In this document: piece by piece, positions 1 through 13,900 of the stretch | Position numbering within the stretch: the first letter of the stretch is position 1 | How the letters are laid out: each line of letters opens with the position of its first letter | From: Pascua guehoae | Lineage: Eukaryota; Basidiomycota; Tremellomycetes; Trichosporonales; Trichosporonaceae | Assembly: GCA_001600415.1 (NCBI GenBank) | Contig: BCJX01000011.1 | Coordinates: 1,047,285 to 1,111,284, forward strand | DNA: 64,000 bases | Reading direction: 5' to 3' | Notes under the pieces: generated by a model | Database searches by the model: none | What the model was told of the DNA's origin: nothing | What the model saw: the letters and a program-made list of their open reading frames with translations, nothing else | Made by a program: the position numbers and the translations under genes

Positions 1-1
1 G

Positions 2-258
2 ACGGTCCGTGTGTTCCAGCTGATTGCCGAGGACACGATTGAGGCTAAGGTGCTCGATATTCGTGAGTGGCTCACTCATGCTGGGCTGACTCGTCAGAAA
101 AGAGCAAGGACGCTTTGGTCGCAAAGGTACAGCTAGGAGTCTGCCTTGTCATACGTAGCTGACGTCAGGCATTTGAACACACTGGCACGCGCGAGACGAA
201 GGCGGCCAAGAAGCAGGCACGCTTCGAGGAGCTCAAGGCGATTCTGGGTGTGAAGTAG
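2..258 (+). CDS. SNF2-family DNA-dependent ATPase, C-terminal end (5' part outside window)
   Basis: Three exons are visible: 2-62, 98-126 and 169-258. They splice to a tail containing VRVFQLIAEDTIEAKVLDIQ, then KSKDALVAKAFE, and end in ARFEELKAILGVK. The 'VRVFQLIAEDTIE' block is the end of the helicase C-terminal domain of Swi2/Snf2 ATPases, where a conserved arginine-containing motif is followed by the 'EDTIE' stretch. The basic tail is most like Rad5/HLTF-type members, but too little is present to assign a subfamily. Such proteins use ATP to translocate on DNA and remodel nucleosomes or replication forks in the nucleus. The two introns (35 and 42 nt) have GTGAGT and GTACAG donors. A decayed copy of the last intron and exon follows directly downstream. 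Confidence 0.75.
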
Positions 259-261
259 ACG

Positions 262-388
262 GCAAAGGTGCAGCTGTGGACAGCCGGGGGCCATACCTAG
301 CTGACGACAGGTATTCGAACACACCTGTACACGAGAGAGGCAGGCAGTCAAGAAGCGTTGGCGCTTCGGGAGACTCTGCGTGTGAAGT
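262..388 (+). pseudogene. Decayed tandem copy of the last intron and exon of the upstream SNF2 gene
   Basis: Positions 262-388 align with 121-255. Shared landmarks are GCAAAGGT at the exon/intron border, the CTAGCTGACG branch-point block, CAGG at the acceptor, TTYGAACACACC, and GTGTGAAG at the end. The copy has lost the stop codon (TAG to TGG) and about 9 bp, and has many substitutions. It lies after the real stop, so it is probably 3' UTR or spacer DNA. The similarity is visible by eye and the origin by local duplication is inferred. Confidence 0.7.
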
Positions 389-752
389 GGGGGAAGACAC
401 GCGCCGAAGAGACGCACCCACATATTGCATCATAGGACGAGGCTTTGCATTCATCCCAATGTGCTTCGGAAGTGCTCGATTGTCCAGTGGAATATCTCGC
501 GGGGTGGTATACAGACTGGCCCCTGTCCTCTCTGTGGTTCCTATGCCATTGCACAGCTACTGCCAAGCGTGTCACTCTGGCAGTGAGACGAAACTGATCT
601 TTCTAGTTTTACATCCTCCAAAAGACAGAGTAGGGTGTGCGTGTAGAGTGTGCCAGAGCAAGTGACCCGCTTAGCGACAATGGGGTCGCGGTTTACCGGC
701 ACTCGACATGTGTGCCGGGATGATCAGTGTGAGGCCAGTTGATCGCTCATGC
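389..752. other. Intergenic spacer, no gene seen
   Basis: Spacer between the SNF2 3' relic and the convergent SDHAF4 gene. The open frames here have no recognisable domain and no supporting splice pattern. Confidence 0.5.
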
Positions 753-1497
753 TTAGAAATCCTGCTTGTCAGCTGCGTTCTCTGGCAGCCTTTGCCCACA
801 CCTCACTCCCATTCGTTCCCCATTGCCGCCCTCCGCCGCTACCCAACTCCATGGCGAGCTCATTCACCCTGTGACCATGCACCAGGCCACGTCGCCCATT
901 ATGCGTTCATCGCTCTCTACGACACGATCAACGTATCTCTGCAGAGCATGGGTCGCGCCACATCGCTGTCTCAGCCCCGTCCTGCGATGCCGCCGGGTAC
1001 GTCATGCGACGGTGCCCTTTCTCTCCGCCGCGCCTCTTGCGCCCTCTTGTCTCTGTCCCGGTTCTCCGACCTCTTCTCAAACTCACCGTAACGCGTCCGC
1101 CAAACTGCCAGTCGGCATTGCCAGCCACAAACGGATCCCGCTTGGGTCCGCCAACCTCGCCCGTCTTGGGGTTGACCTCGCCCTCAAACTCGGCTGCGGG
1201 GCCCTTGCGCGCGTCGGGGTGGGAGAGCTCGGCCTTGGCCGCCTCGAACACCTCGCCCTTTTCGATGGCGGCGAGCTTGGCGTCGAGCTCGGGGTCGACG
1301 GTCGCGGCCTCCTCGGCCTCCTTGACCAGGCGCTCAAACTCGGCCTGGTCCTCGGCCGGCAGTGGTGGCGGGCCGGGGCGGTCAAACGACGTGAAGCGCG
1401 CGGTGGACGCGGTCGTTGAGAGTGCGCGGGACGCGAGACGGAGAGGGGCAGGGGATGGGCGCGCCAGTTGGCGGAGGGCGAGGCGGAAGGCGGTCAT
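753..1497 (-). CDS. SDH8: Succinate dehydrogenase assembly factor 4 (SDHAF4/Sdh8)
   Basis: Two exons, 1087-1497 and 753-761, give a 139-residue protein. The N-terminus is a typical mitochondrial presequence, rich in Arg/Ser/Ala without acidic residues. The C-terminal third holds the family signature: NPKTGEVGGPKRDP, then DWQFGGRVT, then DF. The family ends in an almost invariant Asp-Phe. Here that end is supplied by a 9-nt last exon (GATTTCTAA) behind a CTGAC branch point and CAG acceptor. This requires a 325-nt intron, and reading through the donor instead destroys the signature. The protein binds the flavinylated SdhA subunit in the matrix and protects it until complex II is assembled. The gene is divergent from APN1. 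Confidence 0.88.
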
Positions 1498-1836
1498 TGT
1501 GAATGTGTGAATGGGTAAAGAGGGACTTTTGACAAATCTCTCTCCAGAAGTCTGGTGCTGATGGCGATCTCCGGCCCTCTTCGGATGTGAGGACGCCACT
1601 AACGGAAGCAAATCGACCGTCACCCAGGGATGACGTATTGCCATTTCCACCCACCCACACCGCACCCACACACAAAGATTGAAAGCAACGGGCAACCAGG
1701 CTCGGACATGACATGACCCCGAAACGCGTCGCGTCCACTCTCTTCATCTCGCTCACACCCGACACGCCAATCCACCATTCTGTCCCTCCTCCTCCCCGTC
1801 CGCAGTCTCTCCCTCCTCCCCCGCGCGTTTGCGACC
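1498..1836. promoter_or_regulatory. Divergent promoter region between SDHAF4 and APN1
   Basis: About 340 bp separate the two start codons. The half next to APN1 is pyrimidine-rich (TCCCTCCTCC runs), as is common just upstream of tremellomycete start codons. No TATA box was identified. Confidence 0.45.
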
Positions 1837-3609
1837 ATGCCACCACGCCGCTCGTCGCGCGCCGCCGCGGCCCCCGCAAAGCGGCCACGGTACGCGTCCG
1901 CGTCCGAGTCCGAGTCCGAGTCGGCCTCGCTGTCCTCGGCCCCCTCGTCTCCTCCGCCCAAGCCCAAGGCCAAGACGACCAAGGCCGCAAAGCCCCTGCC
2001 CAAGGCCAAGCCCACAGCGGCGGCCAACACCAAGGCAGACGCCAAACCCAAACCCAAGGCCAAATCTGCCAAGTCCAAATGGCCCCCCGCGGGCATCGAA
2101 CCCGCCTCACACCCACCCCGCGCAGGCTGGCCGGCGTACGCGTTCGGCACGATCCCCGAGGCCAAACGCAACGGCGGCGTCGGGACGCCAGACCCCACGG
2201 TGCCCCTGTTTGTCGGGGCGCACGTGTCCATGGCCGGCGGGCCGGCGACGGCGCTCCTCCGCGCGTCCAAGGCGGGCGGGAATGGGCTGGCGCTGTTCGT
2301 CAAGGGGCACAGGACGTGGCGGTCAAAGGACCTCGAGGAGGATGCGGTCGAGCGGTTCCGGGAGGTCATGAAGGGCAAGGACCAAGGTGGTGAGTCTGCT
2401 TTAGGTGGTGGTGTGGGCGTGGTGGTTGCTGGCGAGGACTCGGGGCCGAGGAAGGCAGGTACGACAGGGAAGGCGACGAGGGAAGGTGTGCGAGGAAGGT
2501 AGAGCAAGGTGCAGCGTATCTACCAGGAATGTGGCGAGCTGACATGGACGCAGGGATGGGATACCCTCCAGAGACTATTCTTGTGCATGGAAATTATCTC
2601 ATCAATCTCGGGTGAGTCACCATTGTTTATCCTGCCATTTGTGGCGCACCGTGGCCGTGCGGGAGAGACAGACTGCAACAACGGCTGACGGCAGAAACCC
2701 GGACGAGTAGGTCTTTGCTTACCCCATCCCGTTGCTCACGGCAGGACAAAGTGGGCACAGGCGTACGAGTGCTTTCGCGACGACGTGCATCGGTGCCACC
2801 AACTCGGCGTCAAGCTGTACAACTGGCAGTGGGTGTTTTCGGGTCTTCTGTGACGCTCACCCACCAGCCCTGGGTCAACGGTCGGCGCGTGCACCAAAGA
2901 CGAGAGCTTTGCACTCGTAGCAAAGGCCATCAACCAGGTGCACAAGGATGTCCCCGAGGTGATTACCGTGATTGAAAATATGGTATGTCTGGTGTTGTGA
3001 GCTCGTCAATTACCAGGCTGACCCCAGGCCAACGCCGGCTCCAACATCCTCGGAACAACATTCCACGACCTGGCATCCATGATTGCACTCGTCGACGACA
3101 AGACGCGCGTCCGCGTCTGCCTCGATACGTGCCACCTCTTCGCTGCCGGCTACGACCTGCGCACCGCCGACGCGTACGCGGACACGATGAGCAAGTTTGC
3201 CACAGAGGTCGGCAACCACTACCTGGCCGGCATCCATCTGAACGACTCCAAGGCCGAGCTCGGCGGCAACCGCGACCTGCACGAAAACATTGGCCTGGGA
3301 CACATTGGCCTCTCTGGTTTCCGCGCACTCATGCGCGATCCCCTCATGGTCGGCATCCCGCTCGTGCTCGAGACGCCCAGCGGACCACCTGGCGCGGTCG
3401 AGAATGGTGATCTCGACATTTGGTCGCGCGAGATCAAGCTCTTGTACGAGATTCAAGGTGTTGCAGACGACGAGTGGGAGGCGAAAAAGGGCGACATTGA
3501 GGCGCGGTGGCGCAAGGAGCGCGACGCGATTAGCCCGCCCAAAGAAAAGAAGGAAAAGGCCACAAAGGGCAAGCGGAAGAAGAAGGACGAGAGCGATGAC
3601 GACGAGTAG
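1837..3609 (+). CDS. APN1: AP endonuclease IV (Apn1-type), nuclear base-excision repair
   Basis: Six exons (1837-2389, 2554-2611, 2695-2706, 2745-2828, 2868-2982, 3028-3609) encode 467 residues. Residues 1-90 are a Lys/Pro/Ser-rich nuclear-type extension. The endonuclease IV barrel starts at VGAHVSMAGG and shows the zinc-ligand motifs in order: HG in LVHGNYLINLG, E in VIENM, D and H in CLDTCHLFAAGYD, H in GIHLNDSK, D and H in RDLHENIG, and E in LETPSG. The C-terminus is Lys-rich (GKRKKKDES). The enzyme cuts the backbone 5' of abasic sites and removes 3' blocking groups. Exon 3 is only 12 nt and supplies part of the conserved NLGNPDET region. It is flanked by an 83-nt and a 38-nt intron. Confidence 0.93.
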
Positions 3610-4025
3610 AGTGGGTCGTAGCCTGGGGCGCGTCCGGGTAGGATGGGTGTGTGTGTGTGGAGTAGCGCGACACGTATGCATATGGAGGACAGCGCGGTAG
3701 TGGACACTAGCGGCCAGCGAGGACGAATTGTGGCTTGTCGGGGTCGGCGGCCGATGACGATGCGATTGTGCACGGCCACCGAAGAGTGCAAATGTCGCGA
3801 CCGCTACGCATCTAGTGTAACCGGTATATACACATTATGGAACACCTGGAAACGCTGCTATGGCCACACGAGGTAGAGCCTGTGTGACCGTCTGAGAACA
3901 CACTGACGAACTATGCGACGCGACGCTGCTCGTACCGGCCTTTCTTATCGCTCTGGAAATGCAATGATACATGCCAAGTCATCTACACTAGTTCAAAAAC
4001 TCCTTCATCGCGCTGGGAGAGGCAT
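3610..4025. other. Convergent intergenic spacer
   Basis: About 415 bp between the APN1 and thiolase stop codons. It holds a short GT-rich run near 3650 and no supported gene. Confidence 0.5.
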
Positions 4026-7492
<3,467 letters not shown>

Positions 7493-9559
7493 CTAGAAGT
7501 AGCGGGTGCCGATACGCGGGCCGGGTTTCGAGCCGGGCGGACCCTGCGAGATGCCCAGGTCGCGAATCGTGCCCTGCATTTGTTAGACACTCGACACTCT
7601 AGGGGCCAAGAGGGAATGTGGCTTGTGCTCGCTCGCACGAGGCTGATGCAAGCAGATATTCTGTGCCACACATGCAAGAGGTGGGACTCACGTTCTCGAG
7701 CTGGTAGACCCATCCGTGGATGGTGACGCCAGTCTCTCCGCGGCGCTTCCAGTCGTCCTGGACAACTTGGCACGCGAGGAGGTTCTTGACCTGCTGGTTG
7801 ACGTTTTCCTGTTGGGTCAGCACTGGCTGCGTGATGTACGGTAGTGGCGAATGAGAAGGACTCGGGGAGATGGGAGGGACGAGCGTATCGAATCTCGCTC
7901 CGATCTCGATCACAGTGTTCCATGGCCACGGATCCCTCCTGATCCTCCTGATCCCGCCACAGCGTCCATCCTGCGCCGGTCCGAGCTCGAGGCCAGACGC
8001 GTTCTCGGCACCCCGGTCGTGCGGTAGGTCCAGAGAACCGTGACCATGGGCCAATGGGACACGCAAGCACCCAGGCAGGGGCCAGAAAAGCACAAACACA
8101 GACACGAGACGTACCTCAACAAGCAGGTCGAGGCTGGGCGGGCCGTCCTCGGTCGCCATGGCACGTGCGAGGGCCGTGAGAGGCTTGAGATAACGCTGAA
8201 TCGCCTGGGTCTCGGGAACGGGGGGGAGGACAGATGCGCGGAGGGCAGTCTGGCATCCGACGCAGTTGCTGTGGCCCTGCATGTTAGTGTGTGTCTCTTG
8301 GCATGGGTGTGGAGAGTGCACGACGTTTTCGAGCCGATGTGGGTGATTGCGGCTGTAGGTGTTTGTGCGCTTGCTGCTGCCCGTGCAGAATTCTGCGCGA
8401 GCGGTGGTGCAGCCCGATGCGACACGACTAATGCTGTGTGATCGCTCGCAGTACCACTGCGCTGCAGGATGCTCTATCAGCAATCCCGCCAACGCCCGGC
8501 TTGACGGCCTGCCAAGGAGCCACATTCTCCTCTTGATCGATCACCGTCATGCTCGGCACTCCTTGGCGCGCTCGTCTCGTCCTCATCGCGATCGAGCACA
8601 ACTGGATTCCACGCCGACGTACCGCAACAATAATGTGCTTAACCTTAAAGTTGAGCAGGGCAATCATCATGACGGCGTTGAGCGAGTCGTCGGCCGGTGT
8701 GTAGAGGCTGCAGGTGTCAGCGCTGGTGGCATGTGGCTGGGCGGGTGGGCTGCCAGGCGGCAAAGGCGGCGGCCTGTGGCGGTTGGGTTCGGCAGCGGGA
8801 GATTGTCCGGGTGGCTGGATATGGCTGGCACAGAGCCCTGGCAAAAGCGTCGAGATGCGCCATAGCCGCGTGCCGTGCCGCGTTCCGCAGCGTAGCGTGC
8901 GGCACTGGGGCCAATGCATGCCGCGTCGTTTGGCCCGAATTTCCATTGTCAAAGCTGCCACATGCCGCAAGCTGGCCAAGCCCAACGGCGCCCACCGTCG
9001 CCTCCGATGCTCGCCGACAGGGCGCCTCGGCCCAGACACTGCACAGTTGCCGAAAGCGCTCGCTCGCTGGCAAGAAGGCTCACTTTGCAATTCCGCGGTG
9101 CACAAAGATGTCGCCGGGTCCAGAGCCCATAATGGTGGTCTCGGGCACGCGAGCATCGGAACCTGCAGCGTCAGTGGGCCGGGCAGGAGCGCGAGCTGCT
9201 GGGGGCGCGTACATCCAATCCAGAGAATTTCGGGGCGCTGGCCCGGGTAGTGTCGAGGGAAGAAGCTGGGCTGTTAGTGGACCGCGAGATGGGGGGTAGC
9301 TGCTGTTGCTTCCCATGAATCGCGAGCTCGAGCAGGGGGCAAGCGCCGAGAGCTGGGCAGCTTGCGAGTAGGTGCGGCATAGCCGCAGAGGCTTTGACAG
9401 GAGAGGGCAAAATGCAGCCCCACTGTCCAGATGGACTCACCCGGGGTCAGCGTTGGACATGCGCTTTGCCCAGCGGAGATTGCGCTCCATGAGTTCCCGA
9501 AGCTCGGGGTAGAGGTTGCTGTTGTGGCGGCTAGAGGGCTGGAGGGCGGCGTGAGGCAT
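7493..9559 (-). CDS. Beta-class carbonic anhydrase
   Basis: Seven exons (9441-9559, 9213-9265, 9084-9162, 8623-8707, 8115-8276, 7692-7808, 7493-7573) encode 231 residues. The zinc-site motifs are complete after splicing: LWIGCSDARVPE (Cys, with the Asp/Arg dyad) and AGHSNCVGC (His and Cys). GSGPGDIFVHRGIAN and ENVNQQVKNLLACQVVQ are also family blocks, and IHGWVYQLENGTI is the usual end. The critical Cys codon is itself split across an intron (T|GT). The enzyme interconverts CO2 and bicarbonate. In related tremellomycetes a beta-CA is needed for growth in ambient air and feeds adenylyl-cyclase CO2 sensing; that role here is an inference. Introns 3-5 are long for this genome (376, 346 and 306 nt). 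Confidence 0.93.
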
Positions 9560-10990
9560 GGTGGACGATTGGGGGGTTGGGGTGGTAGTTGGGTGGGGGA
9601 GGGGGGGGGGAAGGTTCCGAGGGTGGGTTAAAGAGCGGACTGTGGCGAGGACGTGGGTGGGTGCTTGTCAGTGGTGGCGACAGCGACGGCGGTGTGGGCG
9701 ACGGTGAGTGCGCGGGGCGCGGTGGGCGAGACGACGAGGGGGGGTAGGGGTCGAAAGGGCCGACGTGGAAAGCGAGCTTGGAGGAGCTATATACAAAGCT
9801 CGTTTCTTGCTCGGTTGGACGCTGCTCGGTCTGTGAAGTCTTGAGCTCCCAGTCCNCCCTGGGCTGGGGGGGGGGGGGGCGTCGGTCGCTGCCAGCCTCA
9901 GCCTCGTCTACAATCCACTCTGGTCTGCGCGTCCCCGTCCGAGGGCTGAGACGGGTGGGAGACGGGGGGGGCTTTGGTCGGCTTGGTAGGTTTGGCCTGG
10001 CCTGGCCGCGCAGGCCCACTTGCGACTTGGGCCACTGGCCACCTACCCCCACCTACCTAGGTCCGGCATCCTGTATCCTGTATCCTGGGTTGTGGCATGG
10101 GGTCCCCTCCCCTTGGCATCCCCTTTGTGGCCCTTGGCGGCGGACGCCTCGTCGGCGCTGTGTCATCCTTTGACTCCTTTTCGCCTTGGTCTCTCGACTG
10201 CAGACGACTGCTTGGTTGCATGCGGCGTGCGCACAGACCTCGCACTCTCCAGGACATTCGAGCAATTCCTTGTGCTCAGCACTCCTGGAACGGGGACATG
10301 GGACGTGTCTGATCTCGTTCAATTTGGTGTGCTCGTCCCCCAGTCAACTCCAACAGTGGGCCTGGGACAAGGCTACCCCAGCGCTGCCCAGTACACACTG
10401 ACCATGCAGACTGCGCCGCGCACAGTGTCCAAGAGTGCGACAGAGCACATAATCTAACGCTTGAGCTGAGCTCGACCCCGCACACGCGCGCCCCGACCGC
10501 CCCGCCTGCGCCTGTCACCCTGTGCGCGCCCCTGCTAGTCGGCCGCTGAGACGTGGGCAAACGCGTTTTACTTTGCTGTCATGGTGTGCTAGCATGGTGA
10601 TGCGACGCCAGGCCCCGCCCGATATCCCCATCGCCGTCGTCCCCCGTCCATTCGTGCCCCGAGCCCCGCCCGGGCTCGTCAATCGAATACTCATGATGCG
10701 CGGAGATTGTACTTCGGACTCGATGCACAACGGCCACTGGCTGCTGTCATCTTGGCCCATCGGCTACTCGCCCAAAAAGTGGACGCTTGGACGCAGCAGC
10801 CCGATCTCGTTCAAGTGGCGTTCGTCTTGGCGGGGACAGCGCGCTGGAATGGGTGGGGGGGCGCTCTGAAATTTGTTTGCTGGCAGTTTTTTCTTTTTTT
10901 TTTTTTTTTTTCTAGCTGCGTCTAGGTGCGTGGTGGTCGCGCGGGTTGTTCCGGAAATTTGGTCATGCAAGTCACTGCTCAAGACGCGTG
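9560..10990. other. Upstream region of carbonic anhydrase, G-rich, with one ambiguous base
   Basis: There is no supported gene. It contains an undetermined base (N) at 9856, next to a long G run beginning near 9866, and a T run at about 10893-10911. Some could be 5' UTR or promoter of the carbonic anhydrase. Confidence 0.45.
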
Positions 10991-13900
10991 GCGGGTAGCA
11001 GCCTGAGGCGTTGGCGCCATGGGCGCCACCACCGAACGTAGAGCGGTACTGGGCATGGTTGGCGGCAAGTGGCTCCGCATCTGGATATTTCGACCTCGGT
11101 GCAGGCGGCAGTTGGAGGCATACGAGGCTGCTGGTGGCGTTGCGAGAGGGCCCCTTTCACGTGGCAGCCACAGAGTATCTGTGCTTTTGTTTGCTCGCCA
11201 TCACAGGTGCCAGCGGGGGTGCGAGATCGTAAATGACGCAACACGGCCCACAAGAGGCCCGGCGAAGGGGGGTACTCGGTGCGCAAAAGCCTCTGGATTC
11301 GTGGCCCAAGGAACAATGCAGAGTGCCCCTAGCGCCGCCCGTTCCGGAGTATGACTATAGCTGCGGGGATTCATGGATAAGCAAAAAGCCAAGGCTGATC
11401 AAGCAAGCCAAGACACGAGAGACGTTGGGCTATCGGTGGGGTAAATAGTCAAAACGGCTGACCCGACGAGCCGAGCGCCGAGGGCAATGCGCAGCCCAAA
11501 GACTGGGGCTACACGTTCCTGGAGGGCATAGATATTGGCAGCACGAAACGCGAGTCGCAAAAACTGCCCACCTTGGGCTGCATGGTTCCCGCACCTTGAC
11601 GCCCAGATGAGGGACTGGCGAAATAGGCTGGTGCCATCCGGCAAAACGCGCATCATGTTGCTATTGTTCGGAAGGGGGGGGGCCGCCAGCCGCATACCCA
11701 GCGCCTGTTCGGACATGCCAGGGTTGTGGCGCTCGGTGCCCTGTTGCCGCGTAACTTTGTTGGGCGTCTGCACCGTCCAATTCTTTTCGGAGTACGTCGG
11801 AGCAGAGGAGAGGGCATCGAGCAAAAGGTTCTGGCTGTTTGGCATGTTGGTCGGCGGCATGGATAAAAAAGAAAAAGGAAAAGCCACTCGCGTGGCCGCC
11901 ACAAGCCACAGCACAAACCTCTATGTAGCGCCACAATGCAACACGGCAACCAAAGGCAATCCTCTTGGCCCATCATTCATTCTCCCATTACCTTGGAATA
12001 GATTTCATACAAGTGTGCATAATGCGACATGCAGCCATACAGCCACTCGGCCCGCGGTTCCTCGGATCGGCATTGTAAATACTCCTATGGATCCCCTCTC
12101 ATTGGGCCCATTGGCCAGTGCGCTGCTTGCATACGGCGATCAACCGTGGGTTGCAGATATGACACTTCGATGACACTCTCCTGATGATCAGTCGCGATAA
12201 GACCTCGTCGGCGCAAGTGCAGATGACTCCGATCCCTCGACCCAATGAGACACGTGTTTTGGACCGCTCGTCACTCAGGGGGTTGATCTACAAGTAACAA
12301 AGGCATATCATCGATTAGCAAGTCATTACACACAGAAGACCACCTGGAGACGATTGCGAGGAAGGGATGATCAGTGGAATGTTCTTAGAGATGGCGATTG
12401 TCATCTTGGGAATACGTTGGGAGACGCCTCAAGTGACAACTGTCACAAGGTCCACAAGTGACCACTTCCTGGGTGAACCGCAGCGGTGCTTGGGACGTGT
12501 GTCGATGATGGGAGAAACCTCTGACGCACCGATGCTCGCAATCACTCTTCTTTGTGTGGTTACTGTGGCGCATCCCATACCTTCATGATCGTCGGTCAGT
12601 GCGATCTGCTGATCATGTCGTGCTTGCCATGTACATGGGATGGCGACATCACAGTGTTTTCTGAAATATGTGGCACCGCAGGGGTCTACCACAGTGTACC
12701 ATTTGTCTATGCCGCCTTGGGTGTCCCCCCTGGGGCATGGTAAATCTTGCTGGGCACAAGCGCACCATTCGTCGAGGACGCTAGTGTTCCTCTCTTTCGG
12801 GCCACGTGCTGTATGCTGTGTCTGTGGTCAGCAACTGTGGTTAGAACTGTGGGTGCTCACTAGAATTGCACAGGCGACAGGTCCCAGACCCGCCTGTGGG
12901 AATGATGTTTCCTTCTATCAGGGCCTGGTGGCGGGATGAATCGGGGCTGGGATAAGTCTGAGGCTAGTGGAACCCGGAGGTAAGCAACGTAGACGAGTTC
13001 AAGAAAGGCAGCGACATGTACCTTGCTCATGCGGGTTGGTGCACCAGTCCCAAAAAGAGTGGATTCTGAAAGACTTTCAATCATCCACGGCAAAGGTCCT
13101 GGACAGAAGCAGCCATCTTCCATTGTAATGGCATAATAACCAGGGTCAGACGGGCATGCTAACCTTCATCGGCTTCCTGCCATGCCCACAATACACCGTT
13201 GGGTGTATGGGTACAACTGCGGATTCGCGGGTCAAACCGACTGTGCCCAGGGGAGCGACTCGGGGACCGAAACTTGTTACCAACCCAATCATCTGTTATT
13301 GTATAATGCTCTCCCCACGACATCCCTGGCGTTTACTGCGAGGGGGAGGACAGAGGACGATGGGGAGCCAGTGACAAACCCCAAGTACAAAGCGCTTCTA
13401 GCGGTGAACTCTTGGGTGTCGTGATCAGACTCGTGGTGTATCGCACGCCCTAGGGCCGTAGTTTGCTGTTCCAACTCACGAGCCCGGTCATGCCGGCAAT
13501 CGAGTGTCGGTACGTCGGGTTAGGGTTCTTCAAGCAGCGACGGGGGTCGGGGCTGTTTAGCAGTCCTCACCGAGGGCCCGGAGGGGAATGGGGGTGTGGA
13601 AGGGAATAGGATGGGAAGGGGATGACATGAAATACCGCCAGGATTATCAAGGTATTTGTTGGTACACACGACCCAGGACTACCATGGACGCAAGTGGCAA
13701 TCATTATCGTCGACGTCGCCAATCGCCAGATTCCAATGATGATGTGAGCCGATTTCCAGCTGGCGTTTGGGTCGCGTGCCGTGTTATGGTATGCCGCAAA
13801 CTTGCAACAGACGGCAATACTGTTCATCGTCTTGGGCATGGTTGCGGCACACGAGCATCCACAGTCCAAGGCAGGCACGTCTAGCCCTCCAGTATACACA

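Noticed and set aside
11399..12173. Overlapping 171- and 212-codon open frames on opposite strands
   Set aside because: Neither has a recognisable domain, biased codon use or splice context; overlapping long frames are expected in GC-rich DNA.
13517..13527. GGGTTAGGGTT resembling a telomere repeat
   Set aside because: Fewer than two units, with no subtelomeric context; probably chance.
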